Shown: one piece after another, positions 8,534 through 16,878 of the stretch
Numbering within the stretch: position 1 is the first letter of the stretch
Layout of the letters: the number at the start of each line of letters is the position of its first letter
NCBI GenBank assembly: GCA_964537965.1
Contig: CAZIDB010000007.1
Span: 1 to 44,020, forward strand
DNA length: 44,020 nt
Direction of reading: 5' to 3'
Origin: SURF-24 sp964537965
GTDB taxonomy: Bacteria; Bacteroidota; Ignavibacteria; Ignavibacteriales; SURF-24
Notes under the pieces: generated by a model
Database searches by the model: none
Seen by the model: only the letters and a program-made list of their open reading frames with translations
What the model was told of the DNA's origin: nothing
Translations under genes and position numbers: made by a program

Positions 8534-8932
8534 TTGAAAAATTTCGGTCTTTCTGCTAAGGAAAGAATTAAAAAACTTTCTGAATTCAGGAAAGTTTTTA
8601 AAGAGGGCAAGGCAATACTTTCTCTCAACAAAAAGCTAAGGGTTTATTACTTCCTTATAAAAGAAACCGACACCACTGAAATCAAAATTGCTGTTACAAT
8701 AAATAAAAAAAACGGAAACGCTGTCTGGAGAAACAGGTTAAGACGACTTGTAAAAGAATCCTACCGTCTAAGTAAAAAGGAATTGTTCTTAACATGTTCA
8801 GTTAAAAAATGCTCACTGTATTTTATTATTAATCCTATTGGATTTAATAAAAGCGGATACCCAAAAATAAAGTTGAAAGATATTAGGTATTTAGTTGAAG
8901 ACGTTTTAAGAAAAGTTATTGCTGAGATATAA
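8534..8932 (+). CDS. rnpA: Ribonuclease P protein component
   Basis: RnpA is the protein cofactor of RNase P, which with the RNA subunit trims the 5' leader of tRNA precursors. The 132-residue protein is basic and has the family features: LSAKERIKKLSEFRKVFKEG at the N-terminus and the RNR-type motif GNAVWRNRLRRLVKESYR near residues 70-85. It starts with TTG, with AGGA five bases upstream; no ATG is available before the conserved region. It lies between rpmH and yidD as usual. Confidence 0.93.
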   Translation: MKNFGLSAKERIKKLSEFRKVFKEGKAILSLNKKLRVYYFLIKETDTTEIKIAVTINKKNGNAVWRNRLRRLVKESYRLSKKELFLTCSVKKCSLYFIINPIGFNKSGYPKIKLKDIRYLVEDVLRKVIAEI

Positions 8933-8933
8933 A

Positions 8934-9143
8934 ATGCGAAGAGTTTTTATTTTATTAATTAAGCTTTATCAAAAAATTATTTCTCCATTGTTTCCCCCTT
9001 CCTGCCGGTTTTATCCAACGTGTTCGGAATACAGCATTCAGGCTTTTCAAAAGTATGGAGTTATTATTGGCCTGGGTAAATCGGTATGGAGAATTTTAAG
9101 ATGCAATCCTTTCAATAAAGGCGGATACGATCCGCTAATTTAA
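8934..9143 (+). CDS. yidD: Membrane protein insertion efficiency factor YidD
   Basis: This 69-residue YidD protein is linked to membrane protein insertion by YidC. The sequence shows the family hallmark: an N-terminal amphipathic or hydrophobic segment (FILLIKLYQKIISPLFPP), CRFYPTCSEYSIQAFQKYG with its two conserved cysteines, then RILRCNPFNKGGYDPL. It starts one base after the rnpA stop. A TTG five codons upstream would overlap rnpA; the ATG is preferred. Confidence 0.95.
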   Translation: MRRVFILLIKLYQKIISPLFPPSCRFYPTCSEYSIQAFQKYGVIIGLGKSVWRILRCNPFNKGGYDPLI

Positions 9144-9155
9144 TCAGGAAATAAA

Positions 9156-11003
9156 ATGGATAAACAAACCACAATAGCTTTCGTTTTAATTGGATTTATT
9201 TTGATCTTATGGCTGTTTTTAAATAATCCAGAACCACAACCGGTTAAACAAAGCACAGATTCAACTCTTGTTAAACAACAAGTCCCTGATACAACTAAGA
9301 AAGAAAAACAGGTTGTCTCTAAAACCGAAACACAAAAAGATACTTCTTCTTTTGGCAAAGTATTTCATCCTGCTGATGCTAAGGAAAAAATTATTACCAT
9401 AGAAAACAGTCTTGTTAAAATTGAATTTAATTCGGTTGGCGCAAAAATTAAAAGATTGTTTCTTAAAAACTATAAAACGTGGTATGCCAACAGCGAAAAA
9501 GAAAATTTTTATAAAAACCATGTTCAACTAATAAATCCCGCAGATTCCGGTGACTTCAATTTAATGTTTATAACAAAAGACGGAAAGCTGGTAAACACTT
9601 TGCATGCAGAATTCACAGTAGAAACGATTAAGCCATATTATAAACTTGAAGAAAAGGATTCTCTTTTAATAAGCTTTAGTTTGCAGATTGGGAAAGACAG
9701 CTATATAAAAAAGAATTACATCATCAAAGGAAATGATTATGCTTTGAAGTGCGATGTTGAAATGGTTAACATGGATAAGTATATCAGCAATTACAGGTAT
9801 GATGTAATTTGGGCGAATGGAATTAATTTCGTCGAAAGAAATTCTGTTGACGAGGCAAACTACTCTAATGCAAGCGCATTCTCCGGCGGTGAACAGGCTA
9901 TTGTGAAAGCCCCTTCGAATGAAAAGATAAATAAAGAATTTAATGGTAAAGTTGATTGGTTAGGCATAAGGAATAAATATTTTGCTGTACTTATTGCTCC
10001 ACAAAAACCCGTTGATGAGGGCGGTGCTTATATTGAAGGACGACAGAAGCATATAGGTGACGGGTTAAGAGAAATTTATAACGCCAGCCTTAAAGTACCG
10101 TTCAATAACCAAAGTTATCAAAAGAATTCTTTTCTACTTTATATGGGTCCGGTTGAATATGATATCCTGAAAAAATATGGAAGGAGCTTTGAATCCATTG
10201 TTGATTTCGGAAGCTTTTTCGGATTAAAGTTTATCATAAGACCTATTTCAGAATATATCCTGCTGCCGTTGTTTAAGTTTTTACATTTATTTATTCCTAA
10301 CTGGGGATTGGTAATTATTGTTTTTTCATTGATTATAAAAGTTGCGCTTCACCCGTTAACACGCAGCCAGATGAAATCAATGAAGAAGATGCAGATGCTT
10401 CAGCCAAAAATTACAGAGCTGAAAGAGAAGTTTAAAGATGATCCGCAGAAGATGAATAAAGAAACTATGAAACTTTATTCCACTTATGGAATAAATCCTG
10501 CCGGCGGGTGTTTGCCGTTATTATTGCAAATGCCAATACTTGTAGCATTGTGGGGATTGTTTAATGTTGCAATAGAATTACGACAGGCAAATTTTGTATG
10601 GTGGATTAATAATCTATCGGCTCCTGATGTAATATTTACTCTGCCGTTCAGAATACCAATCTTTGGTATTAACCAGATTAGTGCCCTGCCATTATTGCTT
10701 GGCATTACTATGTTCATTCAACAAAAGATGTCCGTTAAAGACCCATCGCAAAAAATGCTGGTTTACCTTATGCCGGTTATGTTTACGCTTATGTTCATGG
10801 GTTTTCCATCAGGACTGAATCTTTATTATTTTATGTTCAATCTTTTCTCTATTGTACAGCAGTATTATGTTAATCATTCACATGCAAATGTTGAATTGGT
10901 GCCGGTTAAAAATCCTAAAAAGTCCGGTGGTTTTATGGCAAGAATGATGGAAGCAGCCGAAAAACAGTCTCAGCAAAAAGCTGCCACCAGAAAGAAAAAA
11001 TAG
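9156..11003 (+). CDS. yidC: Membrane protein insertase YidC
   Basis: YidC inserts proteins into the inner membrane, alone or with SecYEG. The 615-residue protein has an N-terminal membrane anchor (TIAFVLIGFILILWLFL), a large periplasmic domain of roughly residues 70-340 as in Gram-negative YidC, and the conserved five-helix insertase core starting near residue 350. In the core, HPLTRSQMKSMKKMQMLQPK carries the conserved positive charge of the substrate groove, followed by the cytoplasmic loop and GGCLPLLLQMPILVALW. The C-terminus is basic, suited to ribosome contact. It closes the rpmH-rnpA-yidD-yidC group. Confidence 0.97.
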   Translation: MDKQTTIAFVLIGFILILWLFLNNPEPQPVKQSTDSTLVKQQVPDTTKKEKQVVSKTETQKDTSSFGKVFHPADAKEKIITIENSLVKIEFNSVGAKIKRLFLKNYKTWYANSEKENFYKNHVQLINPADSGDFNLMFITKDGKLVNTLHAEFTVETIKPYYKLEEKDSLLISFSLQIGKDSYIKKNYIIKGNDYALKCDVEMVNMDKYISNYRYDVIWANGINFVERNSVDEANYSNASAFSGGEQAIVKAPSNEKINKEFNGKVDWLGIRNKYFAVLIAPQKPVDEGGAYIEGRQKHIGDGLREIYNASLKVPFNNQSYQKNSFLLYMGPVEYDILKKYGRSFESIVDFGSFFGLKFIIRPISEYILLPLFKFLHLFIPNWGLVIIVFSLIIKVALHPLTRSQMKSMKKMQMLQPKITELKEKFKDDPQKMNKETMKLYSTYGINPAGGCLPLLLQMPILVALWGLFNVAIELRQANFVWWINNLSAPDVIFTLPFRIPIFGINQISALPLLLGITMFIQQKMSVKDPSQKMLVYLMPVMFTLMFMGFPSGLNLYYFMFNLFSIVQQYYVNHSHANVELVPVKNPKKSGGFMARMMEAAEKQSQQKAATRKKK

Positions 11004-11037
11004 ATTTCTGTTAGATATATTATCTGCAGAGAGGTTG

Positions 11038-13740
11038 ATGCAGAAAATAAGTTATATAATTTTTTTGCTGCTTTTATTTGCCGGTCCTGTTTTTTCTCAA
11101 AGCAGCACTATCTCCTTGGAGTATAAGGAAAAAAAGCTTCCTTTTGGATTAACTCAAAAAACGGTTAAAGCGATTCCTGAAGTTACACTTGTTTTAAGCG
11201 GAGGTGGCGCAAGGGGCCTTGCGCAGATAGGAAGCCTGAAGGCTCTTGAAGAAAGAGGAATTCCTGTAAGCCGGATAGTTGGCACAAGTATGGGCAGCAT
11301 AGTTGGCGGCTTTTACGCCTCCGGTTACAGCATTAATGTTCTTGATTCCCTTGTCACAGTTATTCCATGGAATGATTTTCTAACTGCTAAAAGTGAAGGA
11401 AACCGGAGAGATCTTTTTATTGAACAAAAGATTACCGAAGACCGCGCTCTTTTTGCATTAAGATTGGAAAACCTAAATTTTGTTTTGCCCACTTCAGTAA
11501 ATTCCGGTGAAGTCCTTTCAAACTATCTTAACTTAATTACTCTTAATGCACCAATCCATGCAGAGAATAATTTTAATGAATTGAAATATGACTTCAGAGC
11601 AGTATGTACAGATCTTATTTCTGGTACTGCTGTTTCTCTTAGCAAAGGATCTTTAAGCCAGGCAATGAGGGCAAGCTCCAGTATTTCTTTACTTATTGCT
11701 CCAATAAAATTAGATACTCTTTTACTTGCAGACGGAGGACTTGTTGCGAATATCCCCGTTAAAGTTGCAAAGGATTTAGGTACAGATTTAATAATTGCCT
11801 CCAATACCACAAGCCCGCTTAATACGGCAAGAGAACTTGCATATCCCTGGATTGTTGCAGACCAGATCGTAAGCATTCCCATGAAGCTTTTAAGCTCCCA
11901 GCAGCTTCAGCATGCCGATGTTGTTATTGAGCCTGATCTCGGAAGAAAAAAGAATGACGACTTTACAAACCTTGATTCTGTTATACTTGCAGGTTATAAC
12001 GCAACTGTTTCCAAAATAGATACAATAGAAAAAAAGATTCAACGCCTGTTCAGAAGTAAAACTGGTACAAAGGAATATTTTATAAAGAATATTGTTTATG
12101 ATGAGAACTGTTCGGATATAGAAAGACCGTTTCTTCTAAAATATTCTAAAAAAGATTCCGTTAGTAACTATGAGATTATGGAGGATATTGTTTCGGTTTA
12201 CCAATCGGGCAATTATGACAGCGTTTATGTTTCTGTTATTCCCGATAAAGAATTTACTACTGTAAAATTTAATAAAATAGAAAATATAAAAGTAACACAG
12301 GTTAATATTTCGGGAATAACTCTTATTCCAAAATCTACTGTAGATTCAATTCTTATCACTATAATTCACAATCCATATAATCCGTTAAAGATATTTGATA
12401 AGCTTACAAGCGTTTTAACTCTTTACAGGAAGAACGGATACTCTCTTGCAGAAGTTGATAAGATAGTGTTTAATAAAGATACGGGAGTTTTGGATATTGC
12501 TTTTTCCGAGGGAAGAATTACAAGAATTGAAATTGAACAGAATAAGAAAACAGCTTACTGGGTTATAAGAAGAGAACTGCCTTTTGAAAGAGGAGAATTT
12601 TTTCAATACGATAAAGTTGAAAGAGGACTAAGAAATTTACGTAGTATTAATCTGTTTAATGATATTACATTAATCATCACCGATGATGAAGGAGGCAAAG
12701 CCCTTCATTTTATTGTAGATGAAAAACCTTCACAGCTTGCGCGCTTTGGTTTGCGTATAGATAATGAAAATCAGACGCAGGTTAGTATTGATTTAAGAGA
12801 TGAGAACTTTGCTAAATCAGGCACTGAACTCGGTTTTATTTTTGGCGGCGGGTTACGAAACCGGACTCTGGCTTTAGAGCACAAGGCTAACCGAATCTTT
12901 GATACTTATTTTACTTATAAAGCAAGAATTTTTTATGAGTTTAATGATGTTAATGTATATAAGAACGATTCGTCAACATCTTCTAGAAAATTTAAAAGAT
13001 CTTTGATAGGTGAATACAGGCAAATATATAAAGGATTCTCTTTAGCGCTGGGCACACAGGTGCAAAGATTTGGAAACGTAATACTGGAAGGAAAATACCA
13101 GTGGGATGAAGTAAAAAATAAGCAGGATTTTTATGATGGAACTTACAAAGCCAAAATAATAAGCCTTTCTGCTTCATCTACAATCGATTTGTTGGACAAA
13201 TATCCTTATCCCAATGAAGGTGTTTTTGTAAGAACATCTTACGAGACTGCACAGAAATTTTTTGGCGGTGACGTAGGCTATTCTAAATTTTATTTTTCTT
13301 ACAGCAGCTATTTTTCCTTTTCACAGTATTTTGCTCTTAATCCGAAAGTAATTTTTGGATTTGCAGATCATACTCTTCCTTTAAGTCAGCAGTTCTCTTT
13401 AGGCGGGCAGGCTTCTTTCTTTGGGTTAAAGGATAATGAATACCGGGGCAGACAAATTTTCCTTGCTTCTGCTAACTGGAGGTACAAACTTCCGGAAAAA
13501 ATATTTTTCGATAGTTACCTGAGCATACGTTACGATCTTGGTTCAATCTGGGTTTTCAGAGAACAGATTAGCTTTAAAGATTTAAGGCATGGTTTGGGAT
13601 TAACATTTTCTCTTGACACACCTCTTGGTCCTGCTGATTTTTCTGTTGGTAAAAGCTTTCTCTTTAAAGGAGGATTAAATTACAGCTCGTTAATGTGGGG
13701 ACCAACCAACTTCTATTTTACAATAGGATATTATTATTAA
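11038..13740 (+). CDS. Patatin-like phospholipase with POTRA and BamA-type barrel (PlpD/FplA-like)
   Basis: This 900-residue protein looks like an outer-membrane patatin of the type V-d autotransporter class. It has a signal peptide (ISYIIFLLLLFAGPVFSQ), a patatin domain at about residues 45-330 with oxyanion loop GGGARG, nucleophile motif GTSMG (Ser84) and catalytic DGG (Asp232), POTRA-like segments at about residues 410-570 (for example GRITRIEIEQNKKTAYWVIR), and a C-terminal barrel ending in aromatic YFTIGYYY. Known relatives such as PlpD and FplA act as lipases at the cell surface; substrate and location here are inferred. The start is ATG 11038 with GAGAGG upstream. It lies 34 bases after yidC and may share its transcript. 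Confidence 0.87.
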   Translation: MQKISYIIFLLLLFAGPVFSQSSTISLEYKEKKLPFGLTQKTVKAIPEVTLVLSGGGARGLAQIGSLKALEERGIPVSRIVGTSMGSIVGGFYASGYSINVLDSLVTVIPWNDFLTAKSEGNRRDLFIEQKITEDRALFALRLENLNFVLPTSVNSGEVLSNYLNLITLNAPIHAENNFNELKYDFRAVCTDLISGTAVSLSKGSLSQAMRASSSISLLIAPIKLDTLLLADGGLVANIPVKVAKDLGTDLIIASNTTSPLNTARELAYPWIVADQIVSIPMKLLSSQQLQHADVVIEPDLGRKKNDDFTNLDSVILAGYNATVSKIDTIEKKIQRLFRSKTGTKEYFIKNIVYDENCSDIERPFLLKYSKKDSVSNYEIMEDIVSVYQSGNYDSVYVSVIPDKEFTTVKFNKIENIKVTQVNISGITLIPKSTVDSILITIIHNPYNPLKIFDKLTSVLTLYRKNGYSLAEVDKIVFNKDTGVLDIAFSEGRITRIEIEQNKKTAYWVIRRELPFERGEFFQYDKVERGLRNLRSINLFNDITLIITDDEGGKALHFIVDEKPSQLARFGLRIDNENQTQVSIDLRDENFAKSGTELGFIFGGGLRNRTLALEHKANRIFDTYFTYKARIFYEFNDVNVYKNDSSTSSRKFKRSLIGEYRQIYKGFSLALGTQVQRFGNVILEGKYQWDEVKNKQDFYDGTYKAKIISLSASSTIDLLDKYPYPNEGVFVRTSYETAQKFFGGDVGYSKFYFSYSSYFSFSQYFALNPKVIFGFADHTLPLSQQFSLGGQASFFGLKDNEYRGRQIFLASANWRYKLPEKIFFDSYLSIRYDLGSIWVFREQISFKDLRHGLGLTFSLDTPLGPADFSVGKSFLFKGGLNYSSLMWGPTNFYFTIGYYY

Positions 13741-13776
13741 TTCTAAAATGTATTAACCACGCCCAAGAAAATCCAA

Positions 13777-13986
13777 ACTATTTTCCGCTTCGTGAAAATT
13801 TTGCCGCAAGAGAAGCGAATTTATTCTTCATNNNNNNNNNNNNNNNNNNNNNNNNNNNNNNNNNNNNNNNNNNNNNNNNNNNNNNNNNNNNNNNNNNNNN
13901 NNNNNNNNNNNNNNNNNNNNNNNNNNNNNNNACTATTTTCCGCTTCGTGAAAATTTTGCCGCAAGAGAAGCGAATTTATTCTTCAT
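13777..13986. other. Scaffold gap of 100 N between two identical 55-bp copies
   Basis: Positions 13777-13831 and 13932-13986 are identical over all 55 bases and flank exactly 100 N. This is what assemblers give when two contigs sharing a k-mer-sized overlap are joined without merging. The gap probably has zero true length, and one copy should be removed. The second copy holds the last 18 codons or so of the gene at 13933-14466; the first copy is then a duplicate of that gene end. After correction, 13741-13776 is a short gap between converging genes, with no visible feature. Confidence 0.85.
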
Positions 13987-14466
13987 CAAAGGATTGTCCA
14001 GCTTATTGTAAAAAGAAGCGACTGTTCTGCAGTACTTACTTTTCTGAATAACACGTTCAAGGTTTTTATTTATTATTTTTTCAATTGATGATAATGGTGG
14101 GAAATCAATATCGGGATTATAAAGATTGAACAAAGACTGGTAAACAGGCAGGTTATCGGAATCAATCTCAATTGATTGTTTATAATACTCAAATGCCGTT
14201 TCAAGGTTATAGTTGCAAGGATCACTTTCAATTATACTGCCGGACCAATGGAGAATTTCTGATGAGATATTAGGAAAGACATCACAGATTTTTTCTGTAT
14301 ACATTTTCAGCTCATCAATATTAAGTGCAATATTGCCAAGCAGAATTTTATAAACTGAAAGATCTTCAACCTTGTTGTCTATCGCCCTTTTAAATGCATC
14401 AAACAATTCTTCAGGTTTGGAAGACTCCCTGAAAATATTTTCCAGTTCTTTTTTTAAGTTTTCCAT
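13933..14466 (-). CDS. Hypothetical protein with possible TPR-like helices
   Basis: I do not recognise a specific family for this 177-residue soluble protein. It appears all-helical; the stretch YNLETAFEYYKQSIEIDSDN resembles one tetratricopeptide repeat, so it may be a small protein-interaction module. No signal peptide or membrane segment is seen. Its stop codon (13933-13935) lies within the 55-bp sequence duplicated around the scaffold gap, so the gene is complete whichever copy is real. It converges on the patatin gene and diverges from the ECF sigma factor gene. Confidence 0.65.
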   Translation of the reverse strand: MENLKKELENIFRESSKPEELFDAFKRAIDNKVEDLSVYKILLGNIALNIDELKMYTEKICDVFPNISSEILHWSGSIIESDPCNYNLETAFEYYKQSIEIDSDNLPVYQSLFNLYNPDIDFPPLSSIEKIINKNLERVIQKSKYCRTVASFYNKLDNPLMKNKFASLAAKFSRSGK

Positions 14467-14626
14467 TAAGTCATCTAAATATTTTTCGGCTTTTCAATAA
14501 CAGAAGCCGGACAGTTGCTATGTCTAAAATAAATAATATTGTAAAAAAAATCTTCAGGGCATTAATTATAAAATTTTATTTTTAGGTGTAACAATTCCAA
14601 TTCTCCGTTCGTCTTTAAATCAGGTT

Positions 14627-15148
14627 ATGACAGAAGCAATAAAATATAAAATAATTCTTCAGCAGTTCAAGAATAAGATTTATAGTTATTCTTATTACTT
14701 GCTTAGAGACAAAATGGATGCGGACGATGTTACCCAGGAAGTCCTTGTTGCTATCTGGAAAAATATAGACGGTGTTAATGCCCTCTCAGTTAAAAAGTGG
14801 ATAATGACTACAACACATAATAAATGTCTTGATATGTTAAGAAAACGCAGCCTTGTTTATCATCGGCAGGCGGTTCTTAATTATGATGATGAGGAAGAAG
14901 TTACCATGGCTGATGAATCAAACAGGCCGGACACAATAACTGAAAAAAAGATTGAAAAGAAGGCTCTTCTCGACGCAATTGAGAAACTTCCCGATGTTCA
15001 GAAGCATGCACTGCTTTTATATGAAATTCATGGCTTTAAGTATAAAGAGATTAGTGAAATTCTGAAGTTGCCTGTTAATACATTAAAAGTTTATCTGCTA
15101 AGAGCAAGGCAAAATCTGCTAAAACAACTAAAGGCAGAAGAGGTTTAA
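14627..15148 (+). CDS. ECF-type RNA polymerase sigma factor
   Basis: This 173-residue sigma-70 family factor of the extracytoplasmic-function group has region 2 (DADDVTQEVLVAIWKNI, then a region ending KKWIMTTTHNKCLDMLRKR) and region 4 (LPDVQKHALLLYEIHGFKYK, then EISEILKLPVNTLKVYLLRA, a helix-turn-helix for the -35 element). It is followed after one base by an anti-sigma-like membrane protein gene, then two DUF4252-type genes, so the four probably form an operon. ECF factors often activate their own operon, but I found no repeated promoter motif to show this. Confidence 0.93.
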   Translation: MTEAIKYKIILQQFKNKIYSYSYYLLRDKMDADDVTQEVLVAIWKNIDGVNALSVKKWIMTTTHNKCLDMLRKRSLVYHRQAVLNYDDEEEVTMADESNRPDTITEKKIEKKALLDAIEKLPDVQKHALLLYEIHGFKYKEISEILKLPVNTLKVYLLRARQNLLKQLKAEEV

Positions 15149-15149
15149 T

Positions 15150-15719
15150 ATGAATGAGATATGCAAAAAGCTTGAACCGTTAATAATCAATGCAGCTTTT
15201 GGCGATGGCAGTTTTTTGGAAAAGATAAAAGTTCATTTTCATATACAAAGCTGCAAGGAATGTAATTCTCTCTATAACGAGTATAAATCTGCGTCATCGG
15301 CAATTCATAAACTTCCGGTTATTGATTGCCCGGATGAAGTAATTAATAAAGTGGAAAGACGCATTGGCAAATATGGTTTTACTGTCCCATCCTTTATTTT
15401 AGATGTTGCTACAATTTTTGCAAGATTCAATTTCAGAACCGTTGCCGCCGGCTTCTTAATAATAATGTGCTTTACTGTAGGGGTATTTTTATTAAGAGAT
15501 AAAAAGGAAACCGGCAGGCAGCAATATTCATCGGAAGAAATAAAACAAGCGGGCAGGCAGGCACAGCAGGCATTAGCCCTGGTTGGTAAAATTCTGAATA
15601 ACACTCAATCAAAACTGAATGATGAGGTAATTACTAAACATATTGCCAAACCATTGGGAAAAAGTATAACAGTAATAAATGATCTATTTGAACCAGGAGG
15701 AAAAAATGAAAACAATTAA
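15150..15719 (+). CDS. Putative anti-sigma factor (zinc-finger type, membrane-anchored)
   Basis: This 189-residue protein is probably the anti-sigma factor that holds the upstream ECF sigma factor. The N-terminal part has the H-x3-C-x2-C pattern (HIQSCKEC) found in zinc-binding anti-sigma domains. One membrane helix follows near residues 95-115 (TVAAGFLIIMCFTVGVFLL), and a hydrophilic tail of about 70 residues would lie outside the cytoplasm. The order sigma then anti-sigma, one base apart, supports the call. Its end overlaps the next gene by 14 bases. The signal sensed is unknown. Confidence 0.8.
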   Translation: MNEICKKLEPLIINAAFGDGSFLEKIKVHFHIQSCKECNSLYNEYKSASSAIHKLPVIDCPDEVINKVERRIGKYGFTVPSFILDVATIFARFNFRTVAAGFLIIMCFTVGVFLLRDKKETGRQQYSSEEIKQAGRQAQQALALVGKILNNTQSKLNDEVITKHIAKPLGKSITVINDLFEPGGKNENN

Positions 15720-16251
15720 AATCTTTTTAAGCTTAATTATCTTAACGGGAATTTTACTTGCCCAGGATGAAGTAAAAAAACTTCCGGGCTATGTTGATTT
15801 TGGAAGCTTTGAAGGACTTTATAACGAAGATAACTTTACCGAGGTAAATGTAGAAGCCCCGTTGCTGAATCTTGCCGCTAAAATGTCTAAAGATAAAGAC
15901 CCCGAATTAGCAAGACTCTTAAGCGGAATTAAACTTGTTAAAGTATATTCCTTTGGAGTTGAAAAGGAAAAAGCCTCCGGTTTTGAAGATAAAATTAAAA
16001 AGATTACACAAAAATTAAATGCCGATAAATGGGAAAGAATTGTTCGCGTTAAGGAAAAGTCCGAGACTGTAAACGTATACTTAAAACCGGCAAGCGAAGG
16101 ATTCTCCGGGCTAACCGTGCTTACTCTTGATGGCAATGAAGCCGTATTTGTAAATGTAGTTGGAGAGATTAACCTTGAAGCAATCAGTAAGCTTGGAGAA
16201 AGGTTTGATATTCCGGAACTGGATTACATCAAGAAAAAAGATAAAAAGTAA
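15706..16251 (+). CDS. DUF4252 family exported protein
   Basis: This 181-residue protein starts with a clear signal peptide (MKTIKIFLSLIILTGILLAQ) and matches DUF4252, a family of unknown function common in Bacteroidota. The conserved region has VDFGSFEGLY, an LARLLSGIKLVKVYSF strand, then SGFEDKIKKITQKLN and GLTVLTLDGNEAVFVNVVGE. I chose ATG 15706 because AGGAGG lies six bases upstream and the signal peptide then begins at once. The gene overlaps the anti-sigma gene by 14 bases. DUF4252 genes often sit behind ECF sigma/anti-sigma pairs, so it is probably part of that envelope response. Confidence 0.85.
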   Translation: MKTIKIFLSLIILTGILLAQDEVKKLPGYVDFGSFEGLYNEDNFTEVNVEAPLLNLAAKMSKDKDPELARLLSGIKLVKVYSFGVEKEKASGFEDKIKKITQKLNADKWERIVRVKEKSETVNVYLKPASEGFSGLTVLTLDGNEAVFVNVVGEINLEAISKLGERFDIPELDYIKKKDKK

Positions 16252-16262
16252 CAGGAGCAAAA

Positions 16263-16811
16263 ATGAAAAAGTTAAAAGCGCTTTTACCTTTTTTCTTTTT
16301 ACTCTTTGCTTTTTCTGCTGCAGGATGTTTTGGTGTTGACGGTGATTTTAAAAAAGTTAGGAACGGAGTTTTTAACTTTTTGCAGGCAGAAGATGTTGAC
16401 AGGGAGTTTGAATACACAGTAAGTAACTTTGAAGTTTACCTTGTTCAGAAACTTGCAAGCATTTCCGATAAGACATTTGATATTGAATTAATGCTGAGTA
16501 AAATTTCAAATGTACAGATTGGAGTTTATAATTTAGAAAAAAGCGAAGATGCCGGAGCCGGTTCATTGAAAAACATTACAAAGTATTTCCGGGAAAAGGG
16601 ATGGTCTGATTTGGTGAAAAGTAAAACCAACAATGAGTGCACAATGGTATTTGTAAACCTTGCAGATGATGATGCTATACGGGAGCTGTTTGTAATTAAT
16701 TCTGATGATGAAGAGTTGGTCATTTTACGGGTACGCGGCAAACTTACTCAATTAGCAGAACTGTTAATTAAAAACAGGGGGACACATAAAAGATTTTATG
16801 CAGTAAATTAA
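16263..16811 (+). CDS. DUF4252-like lipoprotein
   Basis: This 182-residue protein has a lipoprotein signal peptide with lipobox SAAGC near residue 22. The mature part resembles its neighbour, with a predicted pattern of strands and helices (LVQKLASISDKTFDIELMLS, KNITKYFREKGWSDLVKSK, VILRVRGKLTQLAELL), and is probably a diverged DUF4252 paralogue. It is the last gene of the ECF operon, 11 bases after the previous stop, preceded by AGGAG. Sequence similarity between the two was judged by eye only. Confidence 0.75.
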   Translation: MKKLKALLPFFFLLFAFSAAGCFGVDGDFKKVRNGVFNFLQAEDVDREFEYTVSNFEVYLVQKLASISDKTFDIELMLSKISNVQIGVYNLEKSEDAGAGSLKNITKYFREKGWSDLVKSKTNNECTMVFVNLADDDAIRELFVINSDDEELVILRVRGKLTQLAELLIKNRGTHKRFYAVN

Positions 16812-16878
16812 TTTTTAATTCCGTGATAACATTTTTGTAACTGGCTGCGTCTAACTTTAAAAAAGAAAGATTCTGCGT

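Noticed and set aside
13777..13986. Natural 55-bp direct repeat
   Set aside because: Exact identity around a run of exactly 100 N fits an unmerged contig overlap better than biology.
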